Positions 18,181 through 28,736 are shown, numbered from the stretch's first letter. The stretch: DNA of 64,000 bases from JADFQT01 sp965216025 (GCA_965216025.1 CBDCEX010000013.1:124001-188000); one strand, 5' to 3'. Program-made: numbers and translations. The notes: a model not told the origin generated them from the letters alone.

Positions 18181-19339
18181 TAAACCAAAGCCAAGGTGGG
18201 AACTACATTGGGCAGTGATGGCAAAGGCACGGCAGGTGTAAAGATCAAAGCATCGGCTCGGGCCTGTAACCGGGTTGGGCAGCGATGTTTCCCTTCATCC
18301 TTACGATGAATTAGCCCGCCGAAGAATTGATTCATCTTCTCTTGGACTTTGGCTTTTGTTCCCAGGCATTCGTTGGCCGTGACCTCTTCTCTGGCCCAGT
18401 CCCAGACGGCTTCGTCGGCGTTGAAGTCTGGACTGTAGGCCGGTAAGGCCACCAACCGCAGATGCAAGTTCGGAGTGGTCAAATAGCTGCGAATCGCTGC
18501 TCCTCGGTGGGCTGGCCCATTGTCCCAGATCACTACCAGAGGTCCAGGATAGTTTGCTCTTAGCTGCTGTAAAAAGGCGGTGGAGGTCTCGGCATTGCTG
18601 TTTCCAGCTATTTCCATGGCTTCCACCTCCCCAGTCTCCAGACAAACTCCCGAGTAGTAGCAGGCCTTCTCTCCCCACCGGGGACTGGTGGAGTCCACCA
18701 GCGCTGCCTCTCCCTTGAGTACCCATTTGCCTCGCAGGTCGGCATCGGCCCGAAAGTGGGCTTCATCCACGAAGAAGATCTTGGCTCCACTCTCTTGGGC
18801 CTCCTCTCGGATTTGGCTGTACTGGAGGACGAAGGCTTTCCGTTCTTCATCCTTGGCTTTCAGGAGGCGTTTCTTGGGTCGCTTCAGCACGAAGCCCAAC
18901 CGATGGAGGTAGTTCAAGCAACTGCTCCGACTCAGCCCCAGGTCAAAGCTCTGCTTGAGAAATTGCCTTACTACTTTCCAGTTCCAGTTGGACAATTCAA
19001 TCCCCGCCTCCCCAGGCGGATTTTGCACCGCAGACTTCAGTTGGTTCTGTTGACCTCGGTTCAAGACGGGGGGGAACCCCCAGTCTGCTCAAAGACCAAA
19101 CCTTGGGCCCCGCCTTGGCGAAAGTTGTCCAGCCAGTTTCCGATGGTATGAGGCTCTCTCTCCAAAGCCTCAGCCACTTGAGTGGCCGACCACCCTTGGG
19201 CCAACAACCATAGCCCATGCCATCGCTCTCGCTCCCGAGGTGTTGGCGCCCGATACATCCTTTCCCGTAAGTCGCCTACATCCAGTTGCCACTCTTCCAT
19301 GAGTTGCACTATGTCTGTCATCCCTTCCACCACCGCCAA
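18180..19339 (-). CDS. IS630 type 1 transposase, two overlapping frames (orfA-orfB)
   Basis: The first frame (19339-19061, 92 aa) has the helix-turn-helix (GWSATQVAEALEREPHTIGN). The second (to 18180) is the DDE domain with FFVDEAHFRADADL, VIWDNGPAHRG and YSPDFNADEAVWDWARE. They join at TTC7GTC (about 19065-19072): a -1 slip on the seven C's fuses GGSPP to VLNRGQQNQLKS. The same C7 is kept in copy B, so programmed slippage is plausible. The last codon GTT is followed by TAG, whose TA belongs to the target duplication, so the host target completes the stop codon. No other lesion was seen, so this copy is the best candidate for an active one. Confidence 0.82.
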
Positions 19340-19411
19340 TCGACTTCTTTTACAGAATATCGCAACTCCTCTTCGGGTTCGCTTTATGTAGGTTTCACCT
19401 TAGCTTTGGTT
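18183..19411 (-). mobile_element. IS630-family element (type 1), copy A
   Basis: 1,229 bp with ends AACCAAAGCCAAGGTGGGAA and, reversed, AACCAAAGCTAAGGTGAAAC; TA is duplicated at 18181-18182 and 19412-19413. It is the parent type for copies B (41271-42500) and C (49527-50231), and its termini resemble the two MITEs. It inserted exactly at the stop codon of the CHRD lipoprotein gene. Confidence 0.93.
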
Positions 19412-20706
19412 TAGTAGGCTCCCCCACCATTATTGACTCGGAGCTTCCCCACCATACCGCCACTGCCACTCGAGTGGAACCGGCACAGCAGCTGAATGTC
19501 CCCAGAGGTTCCATCGGGTACTTCGAACTCCACTATTCTGGTAATACCAGCCGGTAGTCTCACGTTTACTCCGAAGGCCGGGATGGTAAACGTATGCCCG
19601 GCGCCGGTGCTCCTAACGGAGAACCGGGCCTGCTCTCCAGCTTGAACCTCCAAGACGGTGGGTACGATCTGGAAGTTGCGGAGGGTTACCATTGTGGCTT
19701 CTTTGATGGGCGACTTAGCCATAGTCTCGGCGCCCGGAATATTCCCGCAAGCGGTGTATACCTTGGGATCTCCCGCTTTGTGGGCGTTTACCGCAAAGCT
19801 TCCCGTCATCAGGCTTTTCAAAGATACCCCTTCCAGCGTCGTCACCGAGTTCCCATCGGTAAAGTCGGTCAGACCATGAACTACGCCGCCCAGGTCCGCT
19901 CCACATTGCCCACTATGGATGTGCACCTTCTCGGACTTCAGCGTGCCTTCTCCGAGCGACAGCACCACTTCGATGCCTCCGTCTCTAGCCGTTAGCGTGG
20001 CCCACCCGGACTGGCCGGAGCCGTCCAGCTCGTTGAGGGCGATGGTCAGCGTTTCAGCCGCCGGGGGAATATTCCCGCAAGCGGTATATACCTTGGGATC
20101 TCCCGCTTTGTGGGCGTTTACCGCAAAGCTTCCCGTCATCAGGCTTTTCAAAGATACCCCTTCCAGCGTCGTCACCGAGTTCCCTTCGGTAAAGTCGGTC
20201 AGACCATGAACTACACCGCCCAGGTCCGCTCCGCATTGCCCGCTATGGATATGCACCTTCTCGGACTTCAGCGTGCCTTCTCCTAGCGACAGCACCACTT
20301 CGATGCCTCCGTCTCTAGCCGCTAGCGTGGCCCACCCGGACTGGCCGGAGCCGTCCAGCTCGTTGAGGGCGATGGTCAGCACGTCCTCGGGGTTGGGGCG
20401 CTCCCTCACTTCGGCAGGGGTGGGACTTGTAGTTGGCTCCATGGCGGCTGGAGCCGCCGTGGGAGTAGGGGACAGGGCCGTCGCATCCGGAATCTTGGTG
20501 GGTGAAGGCGTTGCCCACATTGCTTCTGGGACCGTTGTGGCGGTTGACTCCGGCTCTGGAGCAACCGTGGCAGTCGGCCCCGACATCGAACTCGGCGCAG
20601 CTGTTGTGGCAGTAGGGGTAGGCTGATCCCCTCAAGCTACAGCTAGAGCGGAAATCAGCAAGACCGACAACAGGACCCATCCAAAGAACCGTCGTGGCAA
20701 CTGCAT
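19411..20706 (-). pseudogene. Exported lipoprotein with two CHRD-like repeats and a cupredoxin-like domain
   Basis: From ATG 20706 a signal sequence reads MQLPRRFFGWVLLSVLLISA then LAVA, followed by TGA (20632-20634) and GDQPTPTATT. The TGA stands exactly where a lipobox cysteine is expected (LAVA-C-G). The frame is otherwise open for 431 residues. It contains a PT-rich linker and two almost identical 110-residue CHRD-like repeats (ELDGSGQSGWATL, EKVHIHSGQCGADLGGVVHG). A C-terminal cupredoxin-like fold follows (AGHTFTIPAFGVNVRLPAG, IQLLCRFHSS). Such a protein would sit outside the membrane and may bind copper. Without the cysteine codon only an unexported product from MSGPTATVAP could form. 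Its stop codon overlaps the IS630 copy A boundary. Confidence 0.8.
19736..20380. repeat. Two-copy 330-bp in-frame repeat in the CHRD gene
   Basis: 19736-20050 and 20066-20380 are nearly identical at an offset of 330 bp (110 codons); the few differences include GTGTAT/ATATAT. Such identity means recent duplication or ongoing gene conversion, so unit number may vary between strains. Confidence 0.85.
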
Positions 20707-20832
20707 GAACACTCCTTATTGCTCTCCCGGATTATCTCGTCCGGAAATAAGCTCCCTGCGCATTAGATATTGGTGCCGACTTGTATACGTTAATTCTGCG
20801 CCGTTGGATCACCACACACTTGACGGCTTGCG

Positions 20833-21426
20833 TTACGTCAGGTTCCAGACCCAACGCCAGCCGGACGACCCTCGGTAACCTAGTCCATCGCTAATGCCAC
20901 TTCGACTTTTCCAATGCTCAGCCTGTTCCCCCAACCCGCGGCCTTCCGCCAGAACGCCGCCCCTTCTCAAGGGGCCCACCGAGCCCGGCTCACTCTTGAC
21001 CGGGGGGCCCAGCCGCTCTATCTGGTATCCGCTGGGGTAGGAGCTGTGGCGTCGCTCCGTCTGCAAGAAGGGCTTCCGGCGTTCGGGCAGCAGCCCGGTC
21101 AGTCCACTCCGCGACCGCAGGGATTGCCGCACCAGGCCCTTCAGGATGGGAGACGGGCTGGGGAAGCCCAGACCCTCCAGCACCGGGTCATCGAGCAGGG
21201 CGTGAATGACCGGAGCCGCAAACCGTCGCAGCGGTGGGGGTAGCACCCAACCCAGGAACATGTCCCGCGTCGCCGATGCTACTCGATGTCCTCCTTCGGT
21301 GTAGCGGAAGTTCTGCTGCTCATACTCAATGTTGAATCCCTCGAACTCCGACTGATTCCCCTGAGTATAGGACGCTCTGGGATTTCTCGAACTATAAAAC
21401 GGTTTCCTGGGCGCGTCTACTGCCAT
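20833..21426 (-). pseudogene. Probable C-terminal fragment of an MpaB/DUF2236-type oxygenase
   Basis: The 197-residue open frame includes RVASATRDMFLGWVLPPPLR, PVLEGLGFPSPSP and RRHSSYPSGYQIERLGPP. These patterns resemble the helical C-terminus of MpaB-like (DUF2236, latex-clearing-type) proteins, ending in a YP-GY-I--LGP motif. The catalytic N-terminal half is missing, and after ERLGPP the sequence is low-complexity and not recognisable. I treat it as a decayed remnant between the NicO transporter and the CHRD gene. Identification is by motif memory only. Confidence 0.45.
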
Positions 21427-22571
21427 CCGATATCCCCCTTCCAGCCATCACTAAAGTACGCCAACTTGGAACATTGCCCGCACGGTGATGGCCAACCCCG
21501 ATATAAGGACTATCAGCGCCGCCGCCAAAGGCAGGAGCCGTCTTAGGCCTGCAACCAGCGGGTTTTTGAGTCGGACACGCTCCAAGAGCCGTCTGGTGTA
21601 TACCAGCAGCAGTCCGATCCCGGTCAGCACCACCGCCATGCCACCGCTAAAGGCCAGAATCAGCAACAGCCCGAAACCGACGCGGTGCAGCAATATGGCC
21701 GCCAGTAGTATCACCAGCGCAGAAACCGAAGGAACCAGTCCCCCAACAACGCCCAGGGCGGCCAGGCTCTTCCAGGTCAACTTCAAATTTTTACCGGTGT
21801 CGGTCCGGTGGTCCTGGGCGTGGTCTTGGTTGTGCTGGTAGGAGTGATGGTGATCAGGTTCGTGGGTGTGCCCGTGGATTATCTTCGACGCGGCGAACCT
21901 TCTCAGCATCTTGCGGAAACGGGCCAACCTTGGCCAGTCGCCCTTGGCTTCGTTGTATCCTGCCTCGTTGTGGGCTGACAGATAACCGGGTGTCTGATGG
22001 TGATGGCTGGAACCAACCCGCTGTCCGTCACGCATGCGGCCGATCAAAAGCCAAAGACCGATTGCTACAACGGTTCCTCCAGAGACGAGTCCTAGCCAGG
22101 GATATAGGCGCTCCGGAGTGACGAGGTGGGAAGCGTAGAGGGTCAACAGGCCCAGCCCCAAGACTCCCAGGGTGTGGGAGATGGTCACGGTCAGACCCAG
22201 AAACATCGCGTGGATTGCCGTGCCCCGCGTTCCAACCAGGTAGGCAGCCATGATTGTCTTACCATGACCGGGCGACAGGGCGTGGACTGCTCTCAAACCC
22301 AGAGCGACTACCAGGGCGAGGACTATCACGGGCAGGGTCAGTTCCTGGGCGGTGACCAATGATGTGATGAAGCTGGGTCCCTCGAAAACCGGCTGGATTT
22401 CCCTGGGGCCTGGCTCCCGCTCATCAGCCATTCCCACACCAGCCAGCACAAAAGTGGCGCGAGCTTCGGTATCATCGGATGGGCTGTCCAGCAAATCCAT
22501 GGGGTAGGAGCGAAGTTCGTTGCTGCGGTCTTGCTGAGGAACGGTGGAGTCAACTAGAGAGACACCGCCTC

Positions 22572-23848
22572 CAGGGCCTTTTCATTTTCTCAAAATAGTA
22601 TAAAATTATTACCAGTTTAAGCGGGAGGGAAGGATGATGACTTTGAGAGAAACGCTGGATTTGGTGCCTGACTTCCGGAGTAGCCAAGGGCGACGCCACT
22701 CTTTGGGGGCGATCCTGGCCTTGGCCACCTGTGCCATGCTGTGCGGCGCCCGCAGCTTATACGCCATAGCTCAATGGGGGCGGGACCAAGGGGGTGCTAC
22801 GGCGCAGCTTTTGGGGTTCAGCCAGGAGAAGACACCCTGCGTGGCCACCCTCCACCGGGTGTTCAAGGGCCTGGACGTGGCGGCCTTTGAGGCAGAAGTC
22901 GGCAACTGGCTGGCAAATAGCGGGGTAGAGGCGGATGACCCCCTGTCCCTGGACGGGAAAACCTTGCGAGGGGTCCACGGCCAAGAGATACCCGGGGTCC
23001 ATCTGGTGTCGGCCTACGCTAGCCGCGCTGGGGCAGTGCTGGCGCAGGTAGCTGCGCCGGGCAAAGGGGAGGAATTGGCGGCGGTCAAAGAAGTATTGGG
23101 CCAGGTAACCCCTGAAGGGTCGGGTAGTAGTGGCTGATGCCTTACTGACCCAACGGAAAGTCTGTGAGCAGATTGTGGCAGGCGGCGGAGAGTATCTGCT
23201 GCCAGTTAAAGAGAATCAGCCCACCTTGCGCCGAGACCTGGAGGTGGCTTTTTCCCCTGCTAGGAACTGAGCGGCCTGGTGGGCCAACCGTACCTCCCTG
23301 GCTGGCAGCGGAGTGGCGAGCACGCGGGGCAAAGCTGACGGTCTGGGCCGATGCTCCAGTAAAGCGGCGTCATGGGCGGCTGGAGCGGCGAGAGTTGTGG
23401 GGCCTTGGCCGACCCAGAGCTAAATGGCTACGTGGGCAGCGCTGGGACGGTCGGGGAAGCGTGGCCGCATCTGCAACAGGTGTGTCGGCTAGAGCGCCAG
23501 CGGGTCGTGAAGGGCAAGAAACAGGTGGCTGTGAGCTATGCAATTAGCAGTCTCCCAGCCACTGATGCCGATGCCAGGCGATTGTTGAGTCTTTCCCGTG
23601 GGCACTGGGGCATCGAGAACCGCCTCCACTGGGTACGGGATGTGACCTTCGACGAGGACCGCTCTCAGGTGCGCACTGGGGCCGCCCCTGAGGTGCTGGC
23701 GGGCCTGCGGAACCTGGTCATCAGCTTGGTACGTCGGGGCCTGGGCATTCCAACGTAGCCGCTGCCCTACGCCGCCACAATGCCCATCTCAGCGAAGCTT
23801 TCGACATGATGGGCTTTACCTACCAGGCAGGAGAATGAAAAGGCCCTG
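22572..23848 (+). mobile_element. ISAs1-family element (type 1), copy A
   Basis: 1,277 bp with ends CAGGGCCTTTTCATT and AATGAAAAGGCCCTG. The target ACACCGCCTC is duplicated at 22562-22571 and 23849-23858, the 10 bp expected for the family. It is inserted in the NicO transporter gene. Confidence 0.95.
22634..23838 (+). pseudogene. ISAs1 transposase, copy A (several indels)
   Basis: It begins MMTLREALDLVPD-like (MMTLRETLDLVPDFRSSQGR) after GGGAGGGAAGG, and contains the family's SLDGKTLRG motif. Compared with copy B at 35148 it has an extra A near 23108 (GTAACCCC versus GTACCCC), an extra G near 23399 and two extra bases near 23738. Both copies also share a frame change at about 23250-23268 (GGCTTTTTCCCCTGC). 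The protein is therefore broken into at least four frames; the DDE residues are spread over these pieces. Confidence 0.85.
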
Positions 23849-24422
23849 ACACCGCCTCCGGGCCTTACGACAATCTCCTTCCAGCCCAACCGCTGGGAAT
23901 AGTTATCGTCCCGATAGTCAAGCCTTTGCTCCCCCGGCCCAGTCGCCCCTTGGAGCTGGCCGCGGAGGAGCAGGCTGAGCCGCATCGTGGATAGCCCGCC
24001 CTGCCCGGGAGGAAAGCTGAGCTCATGAGCCACCGAGTCCAGCAGGATCACCTCGCCGTTGACTGAAAGCTGCAACCCTCTCCGTAGCTCCTCAGCCTTA
24101 TTTGCCGAGTAGGTGGTGTTTTCTGATTCACTGACTCTGCCGTCTCGGTCCAGGTCTACGCGGGACATCTCCTGAAAGGTGGGTATTTCGGCCAGGTCGA
24201 GCACATAGCGGAGCTGGATTTGGTCGACTCCGGGCTCTATTCGGCTGTAGCGGTTGATGGTGAAATTACCCAAGGGATGGGCCGACGCCACCGGAGGGCG
24301 CGCCAAAGGGGACCCGCTGATCATAATCGCCAGGGCCAACAGGCCGACGGCCACTATTCCTCTGGAACCAAAAACCCGGCGGTGTCTCATCACATGACTC
24401 CTAACGGCGAGAGTAGGGCTGC

Positions 24423-24649
24423 CTAGCCACCAAGCTCCGACAAAGTCTGCTGGGCCAGGGAGCTATGAAGGATGGAGAAGTGGGGATTCAAGCTCAGGGC
24501 AAATGAAAGATGCTCCCGGGCCTGGGCTTCATTTCCCAGCCGGTACTGAATCATTCCGGAGTGAAAATAGAGGATCGCATCCTTGGTTCCCAGCTTCATG
24601 GCTTGGTCCATGGCTTCGGCTGCCTCATCAAACCGGTTGTTCTTATATA
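24423..24649 (-). pseudogene. TPR-repeat protein, C-terminal remnant
   Basis: The open frame from the IS630 boundary reads EFVLYKNNRFDEAAEAMDQA, then MKLGTKDAILYFHSGMIQYR and LGNEAQAREHLSFALSLNPH. These are two tetratricopeptide repeats, ending 30 bp before the NicO transporter start. Everything upstream was lost at the junction with the IS630 type 3 element at 24650. The tight spacing suggests a TPR-NicO operon. The role is probably protein-protein interaction. Confidence 0.75.
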
Positions 24650-25812
24650 ATACGAATTCTGTTTATAAGCGGCAGAGTTAAGCGTTGGGAAGTTGAGCCA
24701 AAGCCCGCTGGAGCCAGTCCCAACCTATCAGCCGCTTTAAGCGTGGTTTGTCAGCCTTCAGTTGCCGCAGCAGGTGTTCTATGGCCGACCTTTTGGCCTC
24801 TAGGGAAGGATATACCTCTCCTTCAATGTGCCGGCGCACTTCCTCAAAGACCCTTTCCGCTGGATTCAACTCCGGCGAGTAGGCCGGTAGAGATATTCGC
24901 CCAAAGCCCAGCTGGCCCATGAGTTTACCTCTGTGACTGGGGGCTCCATCCCACACCACCCCATCCATGGGCCACTGCTCAAATATGGGAACCAACTGTT
25001 GCTGGTTCATGCCCTGGGACCACCCCCAGTGTAGTTCACCCCGCCCCACGTCCACCGCCAGCACCAAATGGCTCCAACTGAACACGATCTGCATCGGCTG
25101 GATAATCTTCTTCCCTTTCAGACCCCAGCGCCGCCGCACCTGCCCCCAGAGACCAAAACGCATCTCGTCACAGTGCCATAGCCGGGAGGCAGTAGTCATT
25201 CCAGCCTGGCCCAAGGCATCCAGTAGGCCCCTTTTTTCCAGGCCATCTGCTGTTTTGCATCGGCTTTATCGGAATGGGGTCGGGGGACTTTCAACCCCAG
25301 CCCAAGCCCCTTCATCAGGGAATACATGCCTTTATAGGTATAACGCACCCCCCAGCGTCCCCAGACCCACTCCTTTGCATCCCAGACCGTCCGGAACTGG
25401 CCCAGTTGCACCTTGGCCACCAGCGCTCTTTGCTGCAGCGGGTTTAGATAGGGCTTTTTGCCCTTGGCCTGGTGCCCTACCACCCGTCTCAGAACTTCGC
25501 CAAGTCCACCTCGTCGATACCACCTGAGCCACTGTTCCATGCTGCGGTAGGATGCCCCGGTCGTATCCACTACATCCTGAATGCGTTTCCCCTGGCTCAG
25601 CTGCCAGAAGGCTTGCAGTCGGGTACGCCGTTGGGGATGTACCTCTTTCTGGTAAAGCTGTTTCAATTCCTCGCTGCTTTCTTGCCAGTCAACTTTCACT
25701 CCTTTTCCCATCCCTTCGTCCCTCACTCCTTGGCTATTTTCCCTTCATTTTATCTCCACTACATACACCATCCTCCTACTCTTTCTCTCCCCTCTTTATT
25801 CAGAATTGGTAT
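24650..25812 (-). mobile_element. IS630-family element (type 3)
   Basis: 1,163 bp with inverted ends ATACGAATTCTG and CAGAATTGGTAT, flanked by TA at 24648-24649 and 25813-25814. Its ends and transposase differ from the other two IS630 types. It separates a TPR gene remnant from an IS1182 remnant. Confidence 0.88.
24678..25726 (-). CDS. IS630 type 3 transposase with -1 frameshift site
   Basis: The first frame (25726-25196) gives a helix-turn-helix region (GKRIQDVVDTTGASYRSMEQ). The second frame (ending 24678) gives the DDE core: LWHCDEMRFGLWGQ, GVVWDGAPSHRG and YSPELNPAERVFEEVR. On the coding strand the junction holds A AAA AAG (A6 at 25232-25237 followed by G4). This is the standard bacterial -1 slippage heptamer. 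A -1 shift there yields EKRGLLDALGQAG and one protein of about 350 aa. Nothing else is damaged, so this may be a functional programmed frameshift. Confidence 0.85.
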
Positions 25813-25814
25813 TA

Positions 25815-26950
25815 CTACTGAAGATAGTGGCCGATGCCGACCTGGTGTTGGAGCTGGCCCGTCAAGCCCAGAGTCAGTTCCCCGAGGAAAGCCCCCAGCG
25901 CCAGGGTATAGTGGCGGCGGCGGAGTTGCTGGGGCAACTGTTACTGCAGGATGTGGAACGGCAGGAGGATGGTCCGGCCCTGAAGGATGGCGTAAGCCGG
26001 GACCGGGTCCCTTCGGTGCACGATCCGGAGATGCGCCATGGGCGCAAAAGCAGCAGCAAACGCTTCGACGGACATAAGGCAGCCGTGGTGGTGGATACCG
26101 ATTCCCAACTGGTGACCGCGGTAGACATCCTGCCCGGCAATGCCGGTGACAACACCGGAGTCCTGGAACTGGTGGAGCAGAGTGAAGAGAACACGGGCAT
26201 AGCGGTGGAGGAGACAATCGGGGATGCGGCCTATGGGGATGGCGGGACGCGGGCAGGCCTTTGCCGATGCCGATCGGACGCTAATAGCCAAGGTGCCGGG
26301 TCGTCCCAGAAAAGACCACTTCCCCAAGGAGGACTTCCAGATTGACCTGGCGGGCGGCGCCTGCACCTGCCTGGCCGGGCAGGTCACCCACACCCTACGC
26401 ACCATGGGTACCCGGACCAACCGGTTGGGTCAGACCTACCCGGTCCAGAGTTTTCAATTCGACCCGAAGGTCTGTGGCGTATGCCCCCTGCAGTCCAAAT
26501 GTATTGCCAGCAGGAAGGGCAAAGGCCGTACGGTGACTCTCCATCCCCAAGAGGTGCTCCTGCAACAAGCCCGGGCCTTCCAGAAAAGTGAGGATTTTGC
26601 TGAATACCGTAGTCGGCGACAAGTGGCCGAGCATCGCCTGGCGCGGCTGGTCCAACTGGGGGTCCGCCAATCTCGCTACTTTGGCCGGGCCAAGACCCTC
26701 TTTCAGCTACTCCTGGCCGCCACGGTGGCCAACCTGACCCTGGTGGCTACCAAGATGGGGTTGATGTCCCAGGCTCCAGGCTCCTCCCCCAACAAACCAG
26801 AGAATAGACCTGGCCAGCCCGCTGCCGGCTCGCCCATCGTTACTGCCGGATTCATGTTGGCCGCAGTCAGCTGGGTCGCCCTTAGCCTATACCGCAGACC
26901 TGGCCCAATCCACTGGTTATCCTCCAACCCATCTCGTCACAGCAGGGCTT
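25815..26950 (+). pseudogene. IS1182 remnant, 5'-truncated and frameshifted transposase
   Basis: Matches the second two-thirds of the intact element at 9480-11343, starting near KIVADADLVLELARQAQ. One extra G near 26250 (ACGCGGGCAGG versus ACGCGGCAGG) breaks the frame between GDGGTR and QAFADADRTLIAKVPG. The C-terminal part (RQVAEHRLARLVQLGVRQSR onward) is intact but without the N-terminal third. The truncation point is the IS630 type 3 insertion site. Confidence 0.88.
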
Positions 26951-26984
26951 TTCAGACGGGTTTCTAGGGGTATGGCGCGCCGGG

Positions 26985-27020
26985 AAAAAGAACACCGCCC
27001 CGGAAATCCGGGGCGGTGTT
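26985..27020 (-). terminator. Rho-independent terminator of groESL
   Basis: A 13-bp perfect stem (AACACCGCCCCGG 26991-27003, CCGGGGCGGTGTT 27008-27020) with a 4-nt loop. On the minus strand it is followed by CTTTTT. It lies 43 bp past the groEL stop codon. Confidence 0.9.
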
Positions 27021-27062
27021 GCCGTGTTGAACCTAAGCTTCGCCGATGCTGCGTGGGTTGGT

Positions 27063-28682
27063 CTAGTAATCCATCGGCGGCATTGCCGGAGCCGCCGAAG
27101 CCGGCTCGGGAATCTCGGTAATCATCGACTCGGTGGTCAAGACCATGGACGCGACGCTGGCCGCGTTCTGTAACGCGTAGCGGGTGACCTTGGTCGGGTC
27201 CACGATGCCGCGCTCCATCATGGGGCCGTACTCGCCTACATCGGCATCGTAGCCGTAGTCGTCGCTCTGCTGCTTTACCTCGTTTAGCACCACGGCGCCT
27301 TCGAAGCCGGCGTTCTCCACGATGAGCTTGAGGGGCTGCTCCAGGGAGCGTCGAATGATGTTGACCCCTACCGACTCATCGTCAGACCCACTGCCAAGAG
27401 CCTCCAGGGCCCGCTGCGCCCTGACCAGGGCCACGCCGCCGCCGGGGACGATCCCTTCCTCGACTGCGGAACGAGTGGCGGATAGCGCGTCTTCCACCCT
27501 GGCCTTACGCTCTTTCAACTCGATCTCGGTGGCGGCTCCGACCTTAATGACGGCGACGCCACCCGAAAGCTTGGCCATTCGCTCTTGGAGCTTCTCCCGG
27601 TCGAATTCCGAAGTGGTCTCTTCAATCTGGGTTTTTATCTGGTTAATTCGGGCCTGAATCCCGGTCTCGACGCCGCGGCCCTCCACGATGGTGGTTTCAT
27701 CCTTGGTGGAATTGATCCGGCGGGCTTGGCCGAAGTCCTCGACCAAAGCCGAGTCCAGCTTACTGCCGGTCTCTTCGCTGACAACTTTGCCGCCGGTTAG
27801 GATCGCGATGTCCTCCAGCATGGCCTTGCGTCGGTCGCCGAACCCGGGGGCCTTGATGGCCAGGATGTTCAAGGTGCCCCGAAGCTTGTTCACCACCAGC
27901 GTGGCCAGCGCCTCGCCATCCACATCCTCGCCGATGACCACCACGTTCTTCTTGCCAACCTGCAGCAACTTCTCCAACGCGGGCAGCAGGTCGGCAACCG
28001 CGGAGATCTTCTTATCAGTAATGATAACCGTGGCGTCCTCAATCACCGACTCCATCCGGTCCGGATTGGTAATGAAGTAAGGAGAGATGTAGCCGCGGTC
28101 GATTTGCATTCCTTCTACGTATTCGATCTCGTCCGACATACTCTTGGACTCTTCGACGGTAATGACGCCGTCTTTACCGACCTTCTCCATTGCTTCAGCG
28201 ATGGTCTCGCCGATGGCTTCTTCGTGAGCCGAAAGGCTGGCTACCTGGCCGATGCGGTCCCGGGTTTCCACCGGCTGGGACATGCCGTGCAACTCTGCGA
28301 CGACGGCATTGACCGCGCGCTCGATCCCGCGCTTGATGGCCATGGGGTTGCTGCCGGCGGTTACGTTTTTGAAGCCTTCATGAATGATGGCTTGGGCCAG
28401 CACAATCGACGTGGTGGTACCATCACCAGCCGCGTCGTTGGTCTTGGTGGCGGCCTCTTTAATCAGCTGGGCACCCATGTTCTCGAAAGAGTCGGGCAAC
28501 TCGATTTCCTTGGCGATGGTAACCCCGTCGCTGCATACCACTGGGGGACCGAACTTCTTATCCAGAACTACATTCCGGCCCTTGGGACCGAGGGTGATTT
28601 TGACCGAATCGGCCAGGGTGTCGATGCCAATGCGGAGCGTCTTCCGCGCCTCTTCCGCGTAGGCCATTTTCTTTGCGGGCAT
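27063..28682 (-). CDS. groEL: 60 kDa chaperonin GroEL
   Basis: A 539-aa cytoplasmic chaperonin that folds proteins in a double heptameric ring with GroES. The start MPAKKMAYAEEARKTLRIGI is typical. The nucleotide-binding LGPKGRNVVLDK, the catalytic DGTTT (NDAAGDGTTTSIVLAQ) and the equatorial EEGIVPGGGVALVRA are present. The C-terminus ends in a short Met/Pro tail (APAMPPMDY) rather than a GGM repeat. It is 54 bp downstream of groES and shares the CIRCE-controlled promoter. It is intact, in contrast to much of the window. Confidence 0.98.
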   Translation of the reverse strand: MPAKKMAYAEEARKTLRIGIDTLADSVKITLGPKGRNVVLDKKFGPPVVCSDGVTIAKEIELPDSFENMGAQLIKEAATKTNDAAGDGTTTSIVLAQAIIHEGFKNVTAGSNPMAIKRGIERAVNAVVAELHGMSQPVETRDRIGQVASLSAHEEAIGETIAEAMEKVGKDGVITVEESKSMSDEIEYVEGMQIDRGYISPYFITNPDRMESVIEDATVIITDKKISAVADLLPALEKLLQVGKKNVVVIGEDVDGEALATLVVNKLRGTLNILAIKAPGFGDRRKAMLEDIAILTGGKVVSEETGSKLDSALVEDFGQARRINSTKDETTIVEGRGVETGIQARINQIKTQIEETTSEFDREKLQERMAKLSGGVAVIKVGAATEIELKERKARVEDALSATRSAVEEGIVPGGGVALVRAQRALEALGSGSDDESVGVNIIRRSLEQPLKLIVENAGFEGAVVLNEVKQQSDDYGYDADVGEYGPMMERGIVDPTKVTRYALQNAASVASMVLTTESMITEIPEPASAAPAMPPMDY

Positions 28683-28736
28683 TCTATTCCTCCGTCAAGT
28701 CTTAACTAAGTCCCCAGCAAGTCTCCCAATAAGTCT

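Larger units (their letters stand above)
21451..24393 (-). pseudogene. NicO-family (nickel/cobalt-type) metal transporter, split by ISAs1
   Basis: The 5' part (24393-23849) encodes a signal peptide and an extracytoplasmic domain (SAHPLGNFTINRYSRIEPGV, VDLDRDGRVSESE, LDYRDDNYSQRLGWKEIVV). The 3' part (22561-21451) encodes the six-helix NicO transporter, with HALSPGHGKTIMAAYLVGTR as family signature and a cytoplasmic His-rich loop (GHTHEPDHHHSYQHNQDHAQ). Removing the ISAs1 and one 10-bp target copy joins VVRPGGGV to SLVDSTVPQQDRSN in frame and gives 551 aa. Divalent metal export is likely; which metal is not shown. It lies 30 bp downstream of the TPR gene remnant. Confidence 0.9.

Noticed and set aside
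20833..21426. Intact hypothetical gene
   Set aside because: Only the C-terminal pattern of an MpaB-type protein is seen, then degenerate sequence; treated as a remnant.
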